This document shows positions 1-6,465 of a stretch of 8,855 bases of DNA, one piece after another. Below the pieces are notes generated by a model that worked only from the letters and a program-made list of their open reading frames with translations, was not told the DNA's origin and did not search any database. Both the position numbers and the translations under genes were made by a program. The stretch comes from CAZAEB01 sp964484095. GTDB lineage: Bacteria > Patescibacteriota > Microgenomatia > UBA12405 > BS750m-G30. The stretch spans positions 1 through 8,855 of the forward strand of contig CAZAEB010000023.1 of NCBI GenBank assembly GCA_964484095.1, read 5' to 3'. Numbering within the stretch: the stretch's first letter is position 1; the number at the start of each line of letters is the position of its first letter.

Positions 1-338
1 CCAATTTGAAGCTTTATCCAACCTGCCTTATTATAACAAAGCAAAGGTATAATTGCCAACCCTTGTTTCTTTTTAGAGATTAATTTTGCCAGTTCTTTTT
101 TATTTAAAAGAAGTTTTCTTGATCTTGTAGGATCATAGGGCCGGTCTTTAACATACTGGTATTGGGCAATATGAGCATTAACCAGATATGCCTCCCCTTC
201 CCTTATCTGGACAAAGGCTTCCTTTAGGATGACTCCTTGTTTTTTTACCGATTTTACCTCGCCACCGGTCAAAGCAACTCCTGCCTCAAATTTATCAGAA
301 ATTATAAAGTGGCGAGTGGACGGATTAACTGTTTTCAT
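1..338 (-). CDS. smpB: SsrA-binding protein SmpB (3'-truncated by window edge)
   Basis: SmpB binds tmRNA and brings it to stalled ribosomes, where the unfinished protein receives a degradation tag. The first 112 residues are visible, against about 145 to 160 for the family; the basic C-terminal tail lies outside the window. Family signatures are clear: FEAGVALTGGEVKSV (residues 17-31), the H56-I57 pair, YDPTRSRKLLLNKKEL (68-83), which is the tmRNA-contacting part of the barrel, and GLAIIPLLCYNKAGWIKLQI (93-112). The ATG at 336-338 is chosen because the N-terminus then aligns with the family from residue 1. It begins four bases after the stop of the preceding gene and has no Shine-Dalgarno, so it is probably cotranscribed with that gene. 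W107, in a segment that usually reads like NGR or RGR, is slightly unusual. The identity is secure; the gene is partial only because of the cut. Confidence 0.95.
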   Translation of the reverse strand, partial: MKTVNPSTRHFIISDKFEAGVALTGGEVKSVKKQGVILKEAFVQIREGEAYLVNAHIAQYQYVKDRPYDPTRSRKLLLNKKELAKLISKKKQGLAIIPLLCYNKAGWIKLQI

Positions 339-342
339 TTTT

Positions 343-2247
343 TTACTGTTTCAGGTCAATCCAATAAACTACCCCCTTAGAAAGAAGGAAAATTCTTGAT
401 CCGTCAGGAGTGATTAAAAGGTCAAAAACCTCATCCATCTTTAAAGGAATTTTAACTAGAAGTTCACCTGATTTTGTCAAAACCCAAATGTCTTTGTTGT
501 CTTCATCCCAATAGGCTAGTCTATCAGAATCGGCAGACACAGAAAGAAAATCAGCCTCAAAAACAGGAGCTGATTTTTGAGAAAACTCTTCACTTTGACC
601 GGCAAAAAACTTGTAAATCTTTCCTTCAGAAGTCAGCACCCAAATCCGACCGTCAATATCAAAATCAACCACCTTTTCCCAGTCAAAGCCAGGACTTACA
701 GAAAACCAGTCAGTCCGCTGAGTGTAACCAAGACTAGTTTTGGGATATTTCCAAAGTTTTTCCGCTCCGGAATCTAAAAGGTAAAAATTCCCTCCCCAAC
801 GACTAAAACCAATCAGTCTTTGCCAATCCGGCTCGACAAGCTCTTTTGTCTCGTCCTCTCCCTCAAGCTCAACCACCCCTTGTTTGCCTAGAAGGTAAAC
901 AGTTTGGCCGCTAACAAAAATTTCCTCTTTATCAGCTAAAAAATTTCCTCTAGCTAGTGTGGCTGTCTTTTTTTGTGGCCAGCTGATAGAAAAAACTCTC
1001 TTGGAAACCGAATCAAGAACATATAAAACCTTCTCGTCAACAAAAAGGTCAGTTCCAACCGACCCGTCAGCTATCAAATTGAGATTAAAAAATAAATCAG
1101 GAGGTTTTCTTTCGCCTCCTCCAAGTAAAGTTTTTAAACTCTCGGCCCTTTGTTCCATGTTTTCTGTTCTGGAACTATCAACTTTTAATGATTTTGTTTC
1201 GGAAATCAGCTCAAAAAAATGATTCAGTAAATTCAGGCTTTCTTCGGGATCTAAGCTTCTGATCGATTCTGCAGAAACAAGCTTCTTTTCTGCCTGTGAA
1301 TAAAGATCAATAAAATTTTTTTCCTTTTCTCTTTCTTGTTTTTTCTGCCAACCAAAAAAAATACTAACAATTAAAAGGATTAAAAATCCTCCGGCAAAAG
1401 TCAAAGTCATTCTTCGCTTGGTTGAATCCTCTGGTCTTCTTGTTTTCACAAAAACATCACCTTTCCGTCTTTTTGGTAGTTTTTGAAACAAACCAAACAG
1501 CAATCTCTTTCTCTTAGAAAAAGTTGGTTTTAGTTTTGAAAACAGCGAAGGTTTAACGGGAAACTTGCCAAGATCGGGTTTTTCTTGCAAACCTAAAGTT
1601 TCTTCACCTGGCAAAGACACTAGCTCATCAATTGACACTACTGCAGCCCCAATCGACCCTTGATCTTTACGAGCATGAACAAGAGGAGAAAGAATTTCCA
1701 CAATCACCGTTGGTTTTCCAGTTTGCAAACTAGCCATAATTGTTCCGGAGGGAAGTTGGGAAAAGAACTTCTCTGTTCCCATCAAAAAAAGGTCTTCTTC
1801 TCTGGCTTGGCCAGAAATAACTTTTGCCGACTGAGAATTGTTTTTTACCAGCTCACCAATCTCTCCGTCACGAGAAATCAAAATTCTTCCTTGTCCCCAA
1901 ACTCCCAAATAAATAAGCTCGTTCCAAAAGACTAGGGTAATCAAGGAAAGATTAACTTTTTGAGAAAGATAAACTGGTTTTTCTTGGCCAATTTTTTCCA
2001 AAGTATTTTTCAACCGATCCATCGGTGAACCGTCAAGATTGCCGTAATACTCTTCGTGGACCCTACTGATTATTTCTCTTCCTAAAGCAGTTGCCGCTTC
2101 TTCAGGCGACCCTTCCAAGCTTAAAAGTAAAACCATCTCTCCTCGCTTGAAAAGCTTTTTTTTCTCTAGCCCAGAAAAATGATGAACTTGAGACCACCAG
2201 ATTGAATCAGGAGTGCCGACAATTTGATTAACAGAAAAACCGCTCAT
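343..2247 (-). CDS. Membrane protein: degenerate PP2C-like domain, one TM helix, coiled coil, C-terminal beta-propeller
   Basis: This 634-residue protein has three visible parts. Residues 1 to about 210 have the order of a PP2C-type phosphatase domain, but the metal-binding acids look lost. The first motif reads LSLEGSPEEAATALG (43-56) instead of a DGMGG form, the GD.R strand reads VWGQGRILISRDGEI (116-130), and the CSDGL strand reads LFLMGTEKF (153-161). A basic linker (about 240-280) precedes a helix at 281-300, so the N-terminus should be cytosolic. Residues 301 to about 375 are charged and helical, probably coiled coil. Residues 385-632 hold about six recurring strand units, such as GRIWVLTSEGKIYKF (533-547) and DGSRIFLLSKGVVYWI (615-630), typical of an NHL- or WD-like propeller outside the membrane. 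It lies 47 bases after the small membrane gene and 4 bases before smpB. I infer a scaffold or sensor rather than an enzyme; the fold assignment is by eye. Confidence 0.72.
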   Translation of the reverse strand: MSGFSVNQIVGTPDSIWWSQVHHFSGLEKKKLFKRGEMVLLLSLEGSPEEAATALGREIISRVHEEYYGNLDGSPMDRLKNTLEKIGQEKPVYLSQKVNLSLITLVFWNELIYLGVWGQGRILISRDGEIGELVKNNSQSAKVISGQAREEDLFLMGTEKFFSQLPSGTIMASLQTGKPTVIVEILSPLVHARKDQGSIGAAVVSIDELVSLPGEETLGLQEKPDLGKFPVKPSLFSKLKPTFSKRKRLLFGLFQKLPKRRKGDVFVKTRRPEDSTKRRMTLTFAGGFLILLIVSIFFGWQKKQEREKEKNFIDLYSQAEKKLVSAESIRSLDPEESLNLLNHFFELISETKSLKVDSSRTENMEQRAESLKTLLGGGERKPPDLFFNLNLIADGSVGTDLFVDEKVLYVLDSVSKRVFSISWPQKKTATLARGNFLADKEEIFVSGQTVYLLGKQGVVELEGEDETKELVEPDWQRLIGFSRWGGNFYLLDSGAEKLWKYPKTSLGYTQRTDWFSVSPGFDWEKVVDFDIDGRIWVLTSEGKIYKFFAGQSEEFSQKSAPVFEADFLSVSADSDRLAYWDEDNKDIWVLTKSGELLVKIPLKMDEVFDLLITPDGSRIFLLSKGVVYWIDLKQ

Positions 2248-2253
2248 ATATCC

Positions 2254-2282
2254 ATTCTACAATGCTGGTGATAATTTTTCAG
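2254..2282 (-). promoter_or_regulatory. Putative promoter, leaderless-type, for the PP2C-like/propeller gene
   Basis: On the minus strand a -35-like CTGAAA (2277-2282, four of six matches to TTGACA) lies 17 bases before TAGAAT (2254-2259, five of six matches to TATAAT). The hexamer ends 6 bases before the ATG at 2247, which would put the transcript start on the start codon itself. No good Shine-Dalgarno is present; GGA at 2251-2253 is too close to the ATG. Unproven, but it falls in one of the few real gaps in the cluster. Confidence 0.45.
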
Positions 2283-2294
2283 AAAAAACAAAGA

Positions 2295-2531
2295 TTACAA
2301 AATCACTAAGGAGAGAAAAATTACCAAAACTACAAAAACTAAATGAATCCAGGATATTATTTTAATAATCCAATTGAATTTTTCTTTTATCACTTCTGTC
2401 ATCATATAAACCTGACGGACAACAATAATCGCAAAAACCAGATATATAAAAAGGGCAATCTCGATAAGCCATTTTGCAACTGTCCAAATAGAAATGCTAA
2501 AAATAGATTCGAAAAAATTTTCAAACCCCAC
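2295..2531 (-). CDS. Small two-helix membrane protein
   Basis: The product is 78 residues with two hydrophobic helices, about 17-40 (ending in IIVVRQ) and 53-78 (running to the C-terminus), joined by a short charged loop around TEVIKEKF. I do not recognise the family; small two-helix proteins of this type are common in Patescibacteria. The start is a GTG at 2529-2531 that shares its first G with the TAG stop of the PH-domain gene (TAGTG). An AAGGGAG Shine-Dalgarno lies nine bases upstream, so the start is well supported and translation is probably coupled to the gene before it. The coupling suggests the two proteins work together, perhaps as membrane partners beside FtsH, but nothing in the sequence shows a biochemical role. 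The small size leaves some doubt, yet the tight overlap, the good ribosome site and the clean hydrophobic pattern argue for a real gene. Confidence 0.78.
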   Translation of the reverse strand: MGFENFFESIFSISIWTVAKWLIEIALFIYLVFAIIVVRQVYMMTEVIKEKFNWIIKIISWIHLVFVVLVIFLSLVIL

Positions 2532-3190
2532 TAGCGAACTCTCCCTTCCAACTGTTCCTGTCTTTCCTCCATCCTCATTTTCTGAAGAACTTTAACTATT
2601 AAAGAAGGATTGGGAACATCCTCAAATTCAAATTTAGGTTTTTCAGCAGCGGTTTGGATAAAAATTGTTCCAAAGTTGAACATTGTTCTGACAATCCCTC
2701 CCTGCTTGTAAGTTACATCCTGAATCATTTCGATATCGGCATCAGAAACTTCTTTATAAATGAGACTGATAAAATCAATATCAATAATTCTCTCGTCAGT
2801 AATAATATAAACATTAAAATACCAACCTAAAAAACTTTCCAAAACAAAAGCAGTCGTAAACATATACCACATTAAAACCACAATCAACTGAAAACGGCCA
2901 GGGAAAAAGGCAAGCAGCGGCACCAATGTTAACACTATTGGAGCAATAATCATCAGTCCAGCAATGAATACCCAACGAAGATTGGTTACCCAGTGACGAC
3001 GAAGAAGTAAAATAATTTTTTCCTTGTCAATCTGAGTTTCAAAATTAAGGCTTGTTGGCCTGGCAACGAAAGAAGAAAAGGGATTATGAGTCTTTCCCAC
3101 CAGATCATAAATTTCTTTTCTGACCTCTTTTAACAAAGGAGACTTCGCTTTGGACTTTTTTGGGCCCGAACTACTGTAAATATCAACCAT
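2531..3190 (-). CDS. Bacterial PH-domain (bPH_2/DUF304-like) membrane protein
   Basis: The product is 219 residues. The N-terminal ~55 residues are polar and basic, two membrane helices follow at about 71-95 and 100-122, and a bacterial pleckstrin-homology domain spans about 122-206. The family pattern is plain: YIITDERIIDIDF (128-140), then DADIEMIQDVTYKQGGIV (150-167), the FNFGTIFIQTA strand (171-181), and a closing helix after VPNPS. Such domains sit at the inner membrane face, and their function is poorly known; YdbS/YdbT-type proteins share the helix-pair plus PH layout. Its ATG at 3188-3190 lies 17 bases after the ftsH stop, with an extended -10 element in the gap, so it may be transcribed both with ftsH and alone. 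Its TAG stop overlaps the next gene's GTG. Placement beside ftsH suggests a link to membrane protein quality control, which is inference. The family call is firm. Confidence 0.85.
   Translation of the reverse strand: MVDIYSSSGPKKSKAKSPLLKEVRKEIYDLVGKTHNPFSSFVARPTSLNFETQIDKEKIILLLRRHWVTNLRWVFIAGLMIIAPIVLTLVPLLAFFPGRFQLIVVLMWYMFTTAFVLESFLGWYFNVYIITDERIIDIDFISLIYKEVSDADIEMIQDVTYKQGGIVRTMFNFGTIFIQTAAEKPKFEFEDVPNPSLIVKVLQKMRMEERQEQLEGRVR
2541..2547 (-). promoter_or_regulatory. Shine-Dalgarno that decides the GTG start of the 78-residue membrane protein
   Basis: The minus strand reads AAGGGAG, followed by nine bases and then GTG at 2531. It is the strongest Shine-Dalgarno-like site I found in the window, and it lies inside the end of the PH-domain gene, as expected for an internal operon gene. 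It contrasts with ftsH, the PH-domain gene and the PP2C-like gene, which have none. Confidence 0.6.
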
Positions 3191-3197
3191 TTTTAAG

Positions 3198-3206
3198 ATT
3201 ATAGCA
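3198..3206 (-). promoter_or_regulatory. Extended -10 element (TGCTATAAT) directly before the PH-domain gene
   Basis: The 17-base gap between ftsH and the PH-domain gene contains TGC TATAAT on the minus strand: a perfect -10 hexamer (3198-3203) with the TGn extension (3204-3206). It ends seven bases before the ATG, which predicts a transcript starting at, or one base before, the start codon. No good -35 is seen at 16 to 18 bases; TTAAGA at 15 is the nearest. There is no Shine-Dalgarno. It would allow expression independent of ftsH. Confidence 0.5.
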
Positions 3207-3207
3207 T

Positions 3208-6200
3208 TTAATCAGCTTTCTTAACCGATTTTATTAGCTTCTCAAATTCATCCTGATCTAGAGTTTCTTTTTCAACTAACTTTTCGGCCACCACATCCAA
3301 AACCTTAGATTCTTTTACCAAAATCTCCTTTGCTCGCTGGTATGCTTTGTCAATAATCTTTTTTACCTCCCTATCAACTTTAGCCTTCATCTCGGAAGAA
3401 ATATCTTGTGGGGAAAAATAGGCCCCTTGCCAGCCATCTACATCCATTTGAGGACCAAAATTAATTGGACCCAAACTGCTCATCCCAAAATCAATTACCA
3501 TCCTTCTTGCCAACTTAGTAGCTTGCTCAATATCCGAACCGGCTCCGGTAGTCATCTCATTAAATTTAAGCTCCTCGGCAACTCTGCCTCCGAGCAAAAC
3601 CGATATCTGGGAAAGAATATATGTCTTTGTTTCGTGAAGACGATCTTTTTTGGGAGGAATTAGAGTAAATCCTAAAGCCATTCCTCGAGAAATTATTGAT
3701 ACTCGGGAAACAGGATCGGCGTCAGGAAGAGCCTGGCTAACTACCGCATGACCAGATTCATGATAAGCGGTGATCTTTTTATCCTGTTCTGACTGAAGTC
3801 GTCTTTTTTCTGGGCCAAGCTTTACTTTTAAGGCTGCTTCTTCTAATTGTATTTCCTTGATTATTGTTTTACCATTTCTAGCCGCCAGTATCGCCGCCTC
3901 GTTAACCATGTTTTCTAAATCGGCCCCGGAAAATCCAACTGTTTGCCTGGCTATTTTTTCCCATTTCACCCCTCTAAAAGGCTTACCCTTAGCATGAAGT
4001 TTTAATATCTCCTCCCTTTCTTCAATATCGGGAAGAGTTAACACAAATCGTCTGTCAAACCGACCGGGACGGAGAAGAGCCGGATCAAGAAGATCGCCTC
4101 TGTTGGTAGCAGCAATCACCAAAACCCGATCGTTGCTCTCAAATCCATCCATCTCCACCAATATCTGATTCAAAGTCTGCTCTCGCTCATCATGACCTCC
4201 GCCAACTCCCAACCCCCCTCTGGCCCGACCAATAGCATCAATTTCATCGATAAAAATAATTGACGGAGCCATCTTTTTGGCTGTAGAAAAGAGATCTCTC
4301 GTTCTACTATTGTGAAGAAGAACTGGTTTTTCTCCTCCAAAAAACGCCTCGTTTTCAACTCCACACAAATCATAAACATAACCGTTAAACCTTTTCTTAA
4401 CAACCTTTTTCACAATACACCTTTTAAACTGATAAGGATGAGCTACTTTTTCCTTCAAAAAAGGATTGCTTGTCTTTCCGATAATCAATTTCCACGCTTC
4501 CGAAGCAGGCAGTGGCTTACTGCGAATTATTCTCCCTCCAGGAACTATCTCATGTTTAATCCCTGCTTTTATCCCATGCATTGAACAAAGCCAAGAAAGC
4601 TCAAATATTAACTGCTTGCTTACCGAACAACAACTGAGTTTTCCTGATTTTGAAATATAACCATCTCCTTGGGAATATCCCTCAAAATAGGCAAGGAAAA
4701 ACTCTTTTGGCAAAGTCCAAAGAAAATCCGGAATGTGTTTATTGTGACTCCCGTTGCCACACCAACGAGAGAAAAATCTTCCCAAATGAGCAGAATAGTA
4801 CTTTACCCTAATACTATTCGAGTCTGTTTTCTCTAAAACAGGTTTTTTTAGTCCGAAAACATCTATCATGAGGTTTATTGTCTCTTGAATCAGTTTTGAC
4901 TCGTGACTGCCAAAAACAAACTCCAATTTACCAGTTCCTCGACCCTCAGCAGTATATAGACCAAGAAGTTTTAGCAGAGAAGGAGACATTTTTACTTTAT
5001 GGGGCAATTTCAATTTAACTAATTTTTTAGATACAAGCCTAGGAACATGAATCTGTCTCTGCCAGTTACTAATAGTCATCTGACACACTCCCGACTGGGC
5101 GGCAAGTTGCGACTGATATAAGTTATCAGGATTAGCAATTACATGATTGTATTTCTCCCAAATCCCAGGATCATCATTCCAAACATCTAAATAGATTGAT
5201 TTACTATTAAATGAAAGATGTTTTTTAATTCTATGTATCGTTTTTCGTTTTTTGTAATCCCAGTAACGGGTGTTCATTGGCAAATTTACCAAAAGGTCTC
5301 CGGACTTTAACTCGCTTGCCTTTTTTGGAAGAACATATCCTTGCTTGCGAATAAAAACACTGTGATCCCCAGTAGTTCTTAATTTCCCACCTAAAAAATG
5401 AATTTCGTATATTTCCTTAACCTTGTGGCGATAAACCCCTTCTACCTGTTTAAACTCACTTCCCGAAAAAACTGATTTATTACTCTTAATTGAATGAGTG
5501 CCCCAGAATTTATTTTTCGCTTTTTCAAATCCTAAGGTTTCAACATTTTTAACTTTTTTTATAAATCCAGCTTCATTGTCGTGATAGTGCGAATCAACAA
5601 ATTCTCCAATTGGAATCAATTTAACCTTGCCGTCCTTTTTAATAAGAACCGGCGTATCTCCAGTTACTGAGGCTCCAACTCCGACCAGCATTTCCATAAA
5701 TTCTGAACCGGCCATTGAAAAAAAAGCCACTCCCGCCTCACCAGCAACTGCTCTTGCCAGCAATGTTTTTCCCACTCCGCTGGGACCAACTAATAAGGCT
5801 CCCTTTGGAGTTCTTGCTTTTACTTTTCGGTATTTTTCCGGATGCTTTAAAAAGTCAACCACCTCCATTAACTCTTCTTTTACCTCTTTTAATCCGGCAA
5901 CATCTTTAAACCGAGTAGACTGTTTTCCTTTAATAAACAACTTAGCCTTCGACTTGCCAAAAGAAAACACGCTATTTTGAGCTCTGCCCATCTGCTTAAA
6001 AATGTATAAAAATAGAAAAGCCATTAGACCTAAGGGTAAAAGAGTAGCTAAAACATTTCCCGCTATCTTCATCCAATTTTGATTATCAACTTTAAAATCA
6101 ATCGAAGAAGGATCAATCTCTGAGTTTTTCAAAATATCGGTAAAACCGGCCTCTGGTTCTTTTTGAGCAAAAACAATCCTTTCGCCCTCCAAAGAAAGCT

Positions 6201-6429
6201 CAACTCTATCATCATAGACAACCACTTTTTCTACCTCGTTATTTTTTATTTTTACTAGTGCTTTTGAAAGAGAAATCTCCTCTGGAGAAACGGAAGTAAA
6301 ACTAGAAAAACCAACCAAAAGATAAACTCCCAAAAGAAAAAAAATAAGTCCTCTAAAGATTTTTTTGGGAGTGATTACAAAAATCTTTTTTATATTGACC
6401 GGCTTTTTCTTTTTCAATAGTTTGTTCAT
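3208..6429 (-). CDS. ftsH: ATP-dependent zinc metalloprotease FtsH containing an intein
   Basis: FtsH is a membrane-anchored AAA+ protease that extracts and degrades membrane and misfolded proteins. The precursor has 1073 residues: 619 of FtsH, normal for the family, and a 454-residue intein at 254-707. Two membrane helices (about 26-46 and 121-145) flank a short outside domain. Then come Walker A GPSGVGKT (215-222), pore loop EMLVG (246-250), Walker B IIFIDE (724-729), the second region of homology ATNRGDLLDP (774-783) with arginine fingers R787 and R790, the zinc site HESGH (890-894), and the third ligand D966. Odd points are Leu at the pore position that is Phe in E. coli, and PSGV where GPPGTGKT is usual. 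The reading frame is open throughout, so activity requires protein splicing to rejoin A253 to S708. The ATG at 6427-6429 gives a basic N-terminus before the first helix. It lies 36 bases after the flippase, behind its own promoter. Confidence 0.97.
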   Translation of the reverse strand: MNKLLKKKKPVNIKKIFVITPKKIFRGLIFFLLGVYLLVGFSSFTSVSPEEISLSKALVKIKNNEVEKVVVYDDRVELSLEGERIVFAQKEPEAGFTDILKNSEIDPSSIDFKVDNQNWMKIAGNVLATLLPLGLMAFLFLYIFKQMGRAQNSVFSFGKSKAKLFIKGKQSTRFKDVAGLKEVKEELMEVVDFLKHPEKYRKVKARTPKGALLVGPSGVGKTLLARAVAGEAGVAFFSMAGSEFMEMLVGVGASVTGDTPVLIKKDGKVKLIPIGEFVDSHYHDNEAGFIKKVKNVETLGFEKAKNKFWGTHSIKSNKSVFSGSEFKQVEGVYRHKVKEIYEIHFLGGKLRTTGDHSVFIRKQGYVLPKKASELKSGDLLVNLPMNTRYWDYKKRKTIHRIKKHLSFNSKSIYLDVWNDDPGIWEKYNHVIANPDNLYQSQLAAQSGVCQMTISNWQRQIHVPRLVSKKLVKLKLPHKVKMSPSLLKLLGLYTAEGRGTGKLEFVFGSHESKLIQETINLMIDVFGLKKPVLEKTDSNSIRVKYYSAHLGRFFSRWCGNGSHNKHIPDFLWTLPKEFFLAYFEGYSQGDGYISKSGKLSCCSVSKQLIFELSWLCSMHGIKAGIKHEIVPGGRIIRSKPLPASEAWKLIIGKTSNPFLKEKVAHPYQFKRCIVKKVVKKRFNGYVYDLCGVENEAFFGGEKPVLLHNSRTRDLFSTAKKMAPSIIFIDEIDAIGRARGGLGVGGGHDEREQTLNQILVEMDGFESNDRVLVIAATNRGDLLDPALLRPGRFDRRFVLTLPDIEEREEILKLHAKGKPFRGVKWEKIARQTVGFSGADLENMVNEAAILAARNGKTIIKEIQLEEAALKVKLGPEKRRLQSEQDKKITAYHESGHAVVSQALPDADPVSRVSIISRGMALGFTLIPPKKDRLHETKTYILSQISVLLGGRVAEELKFNEMTTGAGSDIEQATKLARRMVIDFGMSSLGPINFGPQMDVDGWQGAYFSPQDISSEMKAKVDREVKKIIDKAYQRAKEILVKESKVLDVVAEKLVEKETLDQDEFEKLIKSVKKAD
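4660..4977 (-). other. LAGLIDADG (DOD) endonuclease core within the intein
   Basis: Two dodecapeptide motifs bracket this region: LLKLLGLYTAEG (485-496, acid E495) and FLAYFEGYSQGDG (578-590, acid D589). Between them lies KHIPDFL (564-570), matching intein block D with its lysine. After the second motif, residues 604-623 resemble block H. Both metal-binding acids are present, so the nuclease looks intact. It would be expected to cut the uninterrupted ftsH site around the GVGA/SR junction; that target is inferred from how homing works. Confidence 0.88.
5047..5121 (-). other. Helix-turn-helix segment inside the intein
   Basis: Residues 437-461 of the precursor contain SQLAAQSGVCQMTISNWQRQ (440-459), which fits the LA...GV...TIS.W spacing of an Xre/Cro-like helix-turn-helix. 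It lies between the N-terminal splicing region and the first endonuclease motif. I infer that it helps recognise the homing site or acts in self-regulation. The pattern is clear by eye, but no profile search was run. Confidence 0.62.
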
Positions 6430-6436
6430 CGGACAT

Positions 6437-6445
6437 AGTATACCA
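6437..6445 (-). promoter_or_regulatory. Extended -10 element (TGGTATACT) directly before ftsH
   Basis: The 36-base gap between the flippase and ftsH contains TGG TATACT on the minus strand (hexamer 6437-6442, extension 6443-6445). It ends seven bases before the ftsH ATG, so the transcript would start at, or one base before, the start codon. At a 17-base spacing the -35 position is only TTTTTT, so the TGn extension would have to compensate. There is no Shine-Dalgarno. It marks a likely break between the glycan genes and the ftsH group. Confidence 0.5.
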
Positions 6446-6465
6446 CGGCTAAACCTAGGAAAAAA

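Larger units (their letters stand above)
4309..5670 (-). mobile_element. Intein in FtsH, Ser1 type, with LAGLIDADG homing endonuclease
   Basis: The intein spans residues 254-707 of the precursor. It begins with Ser254 in SVTGDTPVLI (block A) and ends in H706-N707, with Ser708 as the +1 nucleophile. Removal joins GVGA to SRTRDLF, the normal FtsH sequence after the pore loop, which fixes both borders. Block B is TTGDHSVF with T353 and H356. Block F is VYDLCGVENEAFFGG (685-699), with Asp687 present and Glu at the position often held by His. These residues indicate ordinary class 1 splicing by N-O shift, transesterification and Asn cyclisation. The middle carries a dodecapeptide endonuclease and a helix-turn-helix. 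No stop or frameshift interrupts it, so splicing and homing may both be active. By family knowledge such endonucleases cut intein-free alleles at the insertion site. Hand counts on several 60-base lines suggest it is more AT-rich than the AAA+ core. Confidence 0.96.

Noticed and set aside
2270..2294. AT-rich inverted repeat (TTTTTTCTGAAAAA) after the 78-residue gene as a terminator
   Set aside because: The stem is about five A-T pairs with no G-C pairs and no following T-run, too weak for an intrinsic terminator; it overlaps the putative -35.
4170..4403. Minus-strand open frame of 77 codons over the intein C-terminal border
   Set aside because: It is another frame of the same strand inside ftsH. 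The main frame encodes block F, His-Asn and Walker B, so this one is a by-product.
5627..5980. Plus-strand open frame of 117 codons across the ftsH/intein junction
   Set aside because: It is antisense to strongly conserved AAA+ coding sequence, has low-complexity Pro/Ser/Thr/Leu composition, resembles no protein family and has no ribosome site.
3208..6429. Reading ftsH as two separate or broken genes around an inserted endonuclease gene
   Set aside because: The frame is continuous through both borders, and the splice residues and rejoined FtsH sequence fit an intein exactly; there is no stop or new start at the borders.
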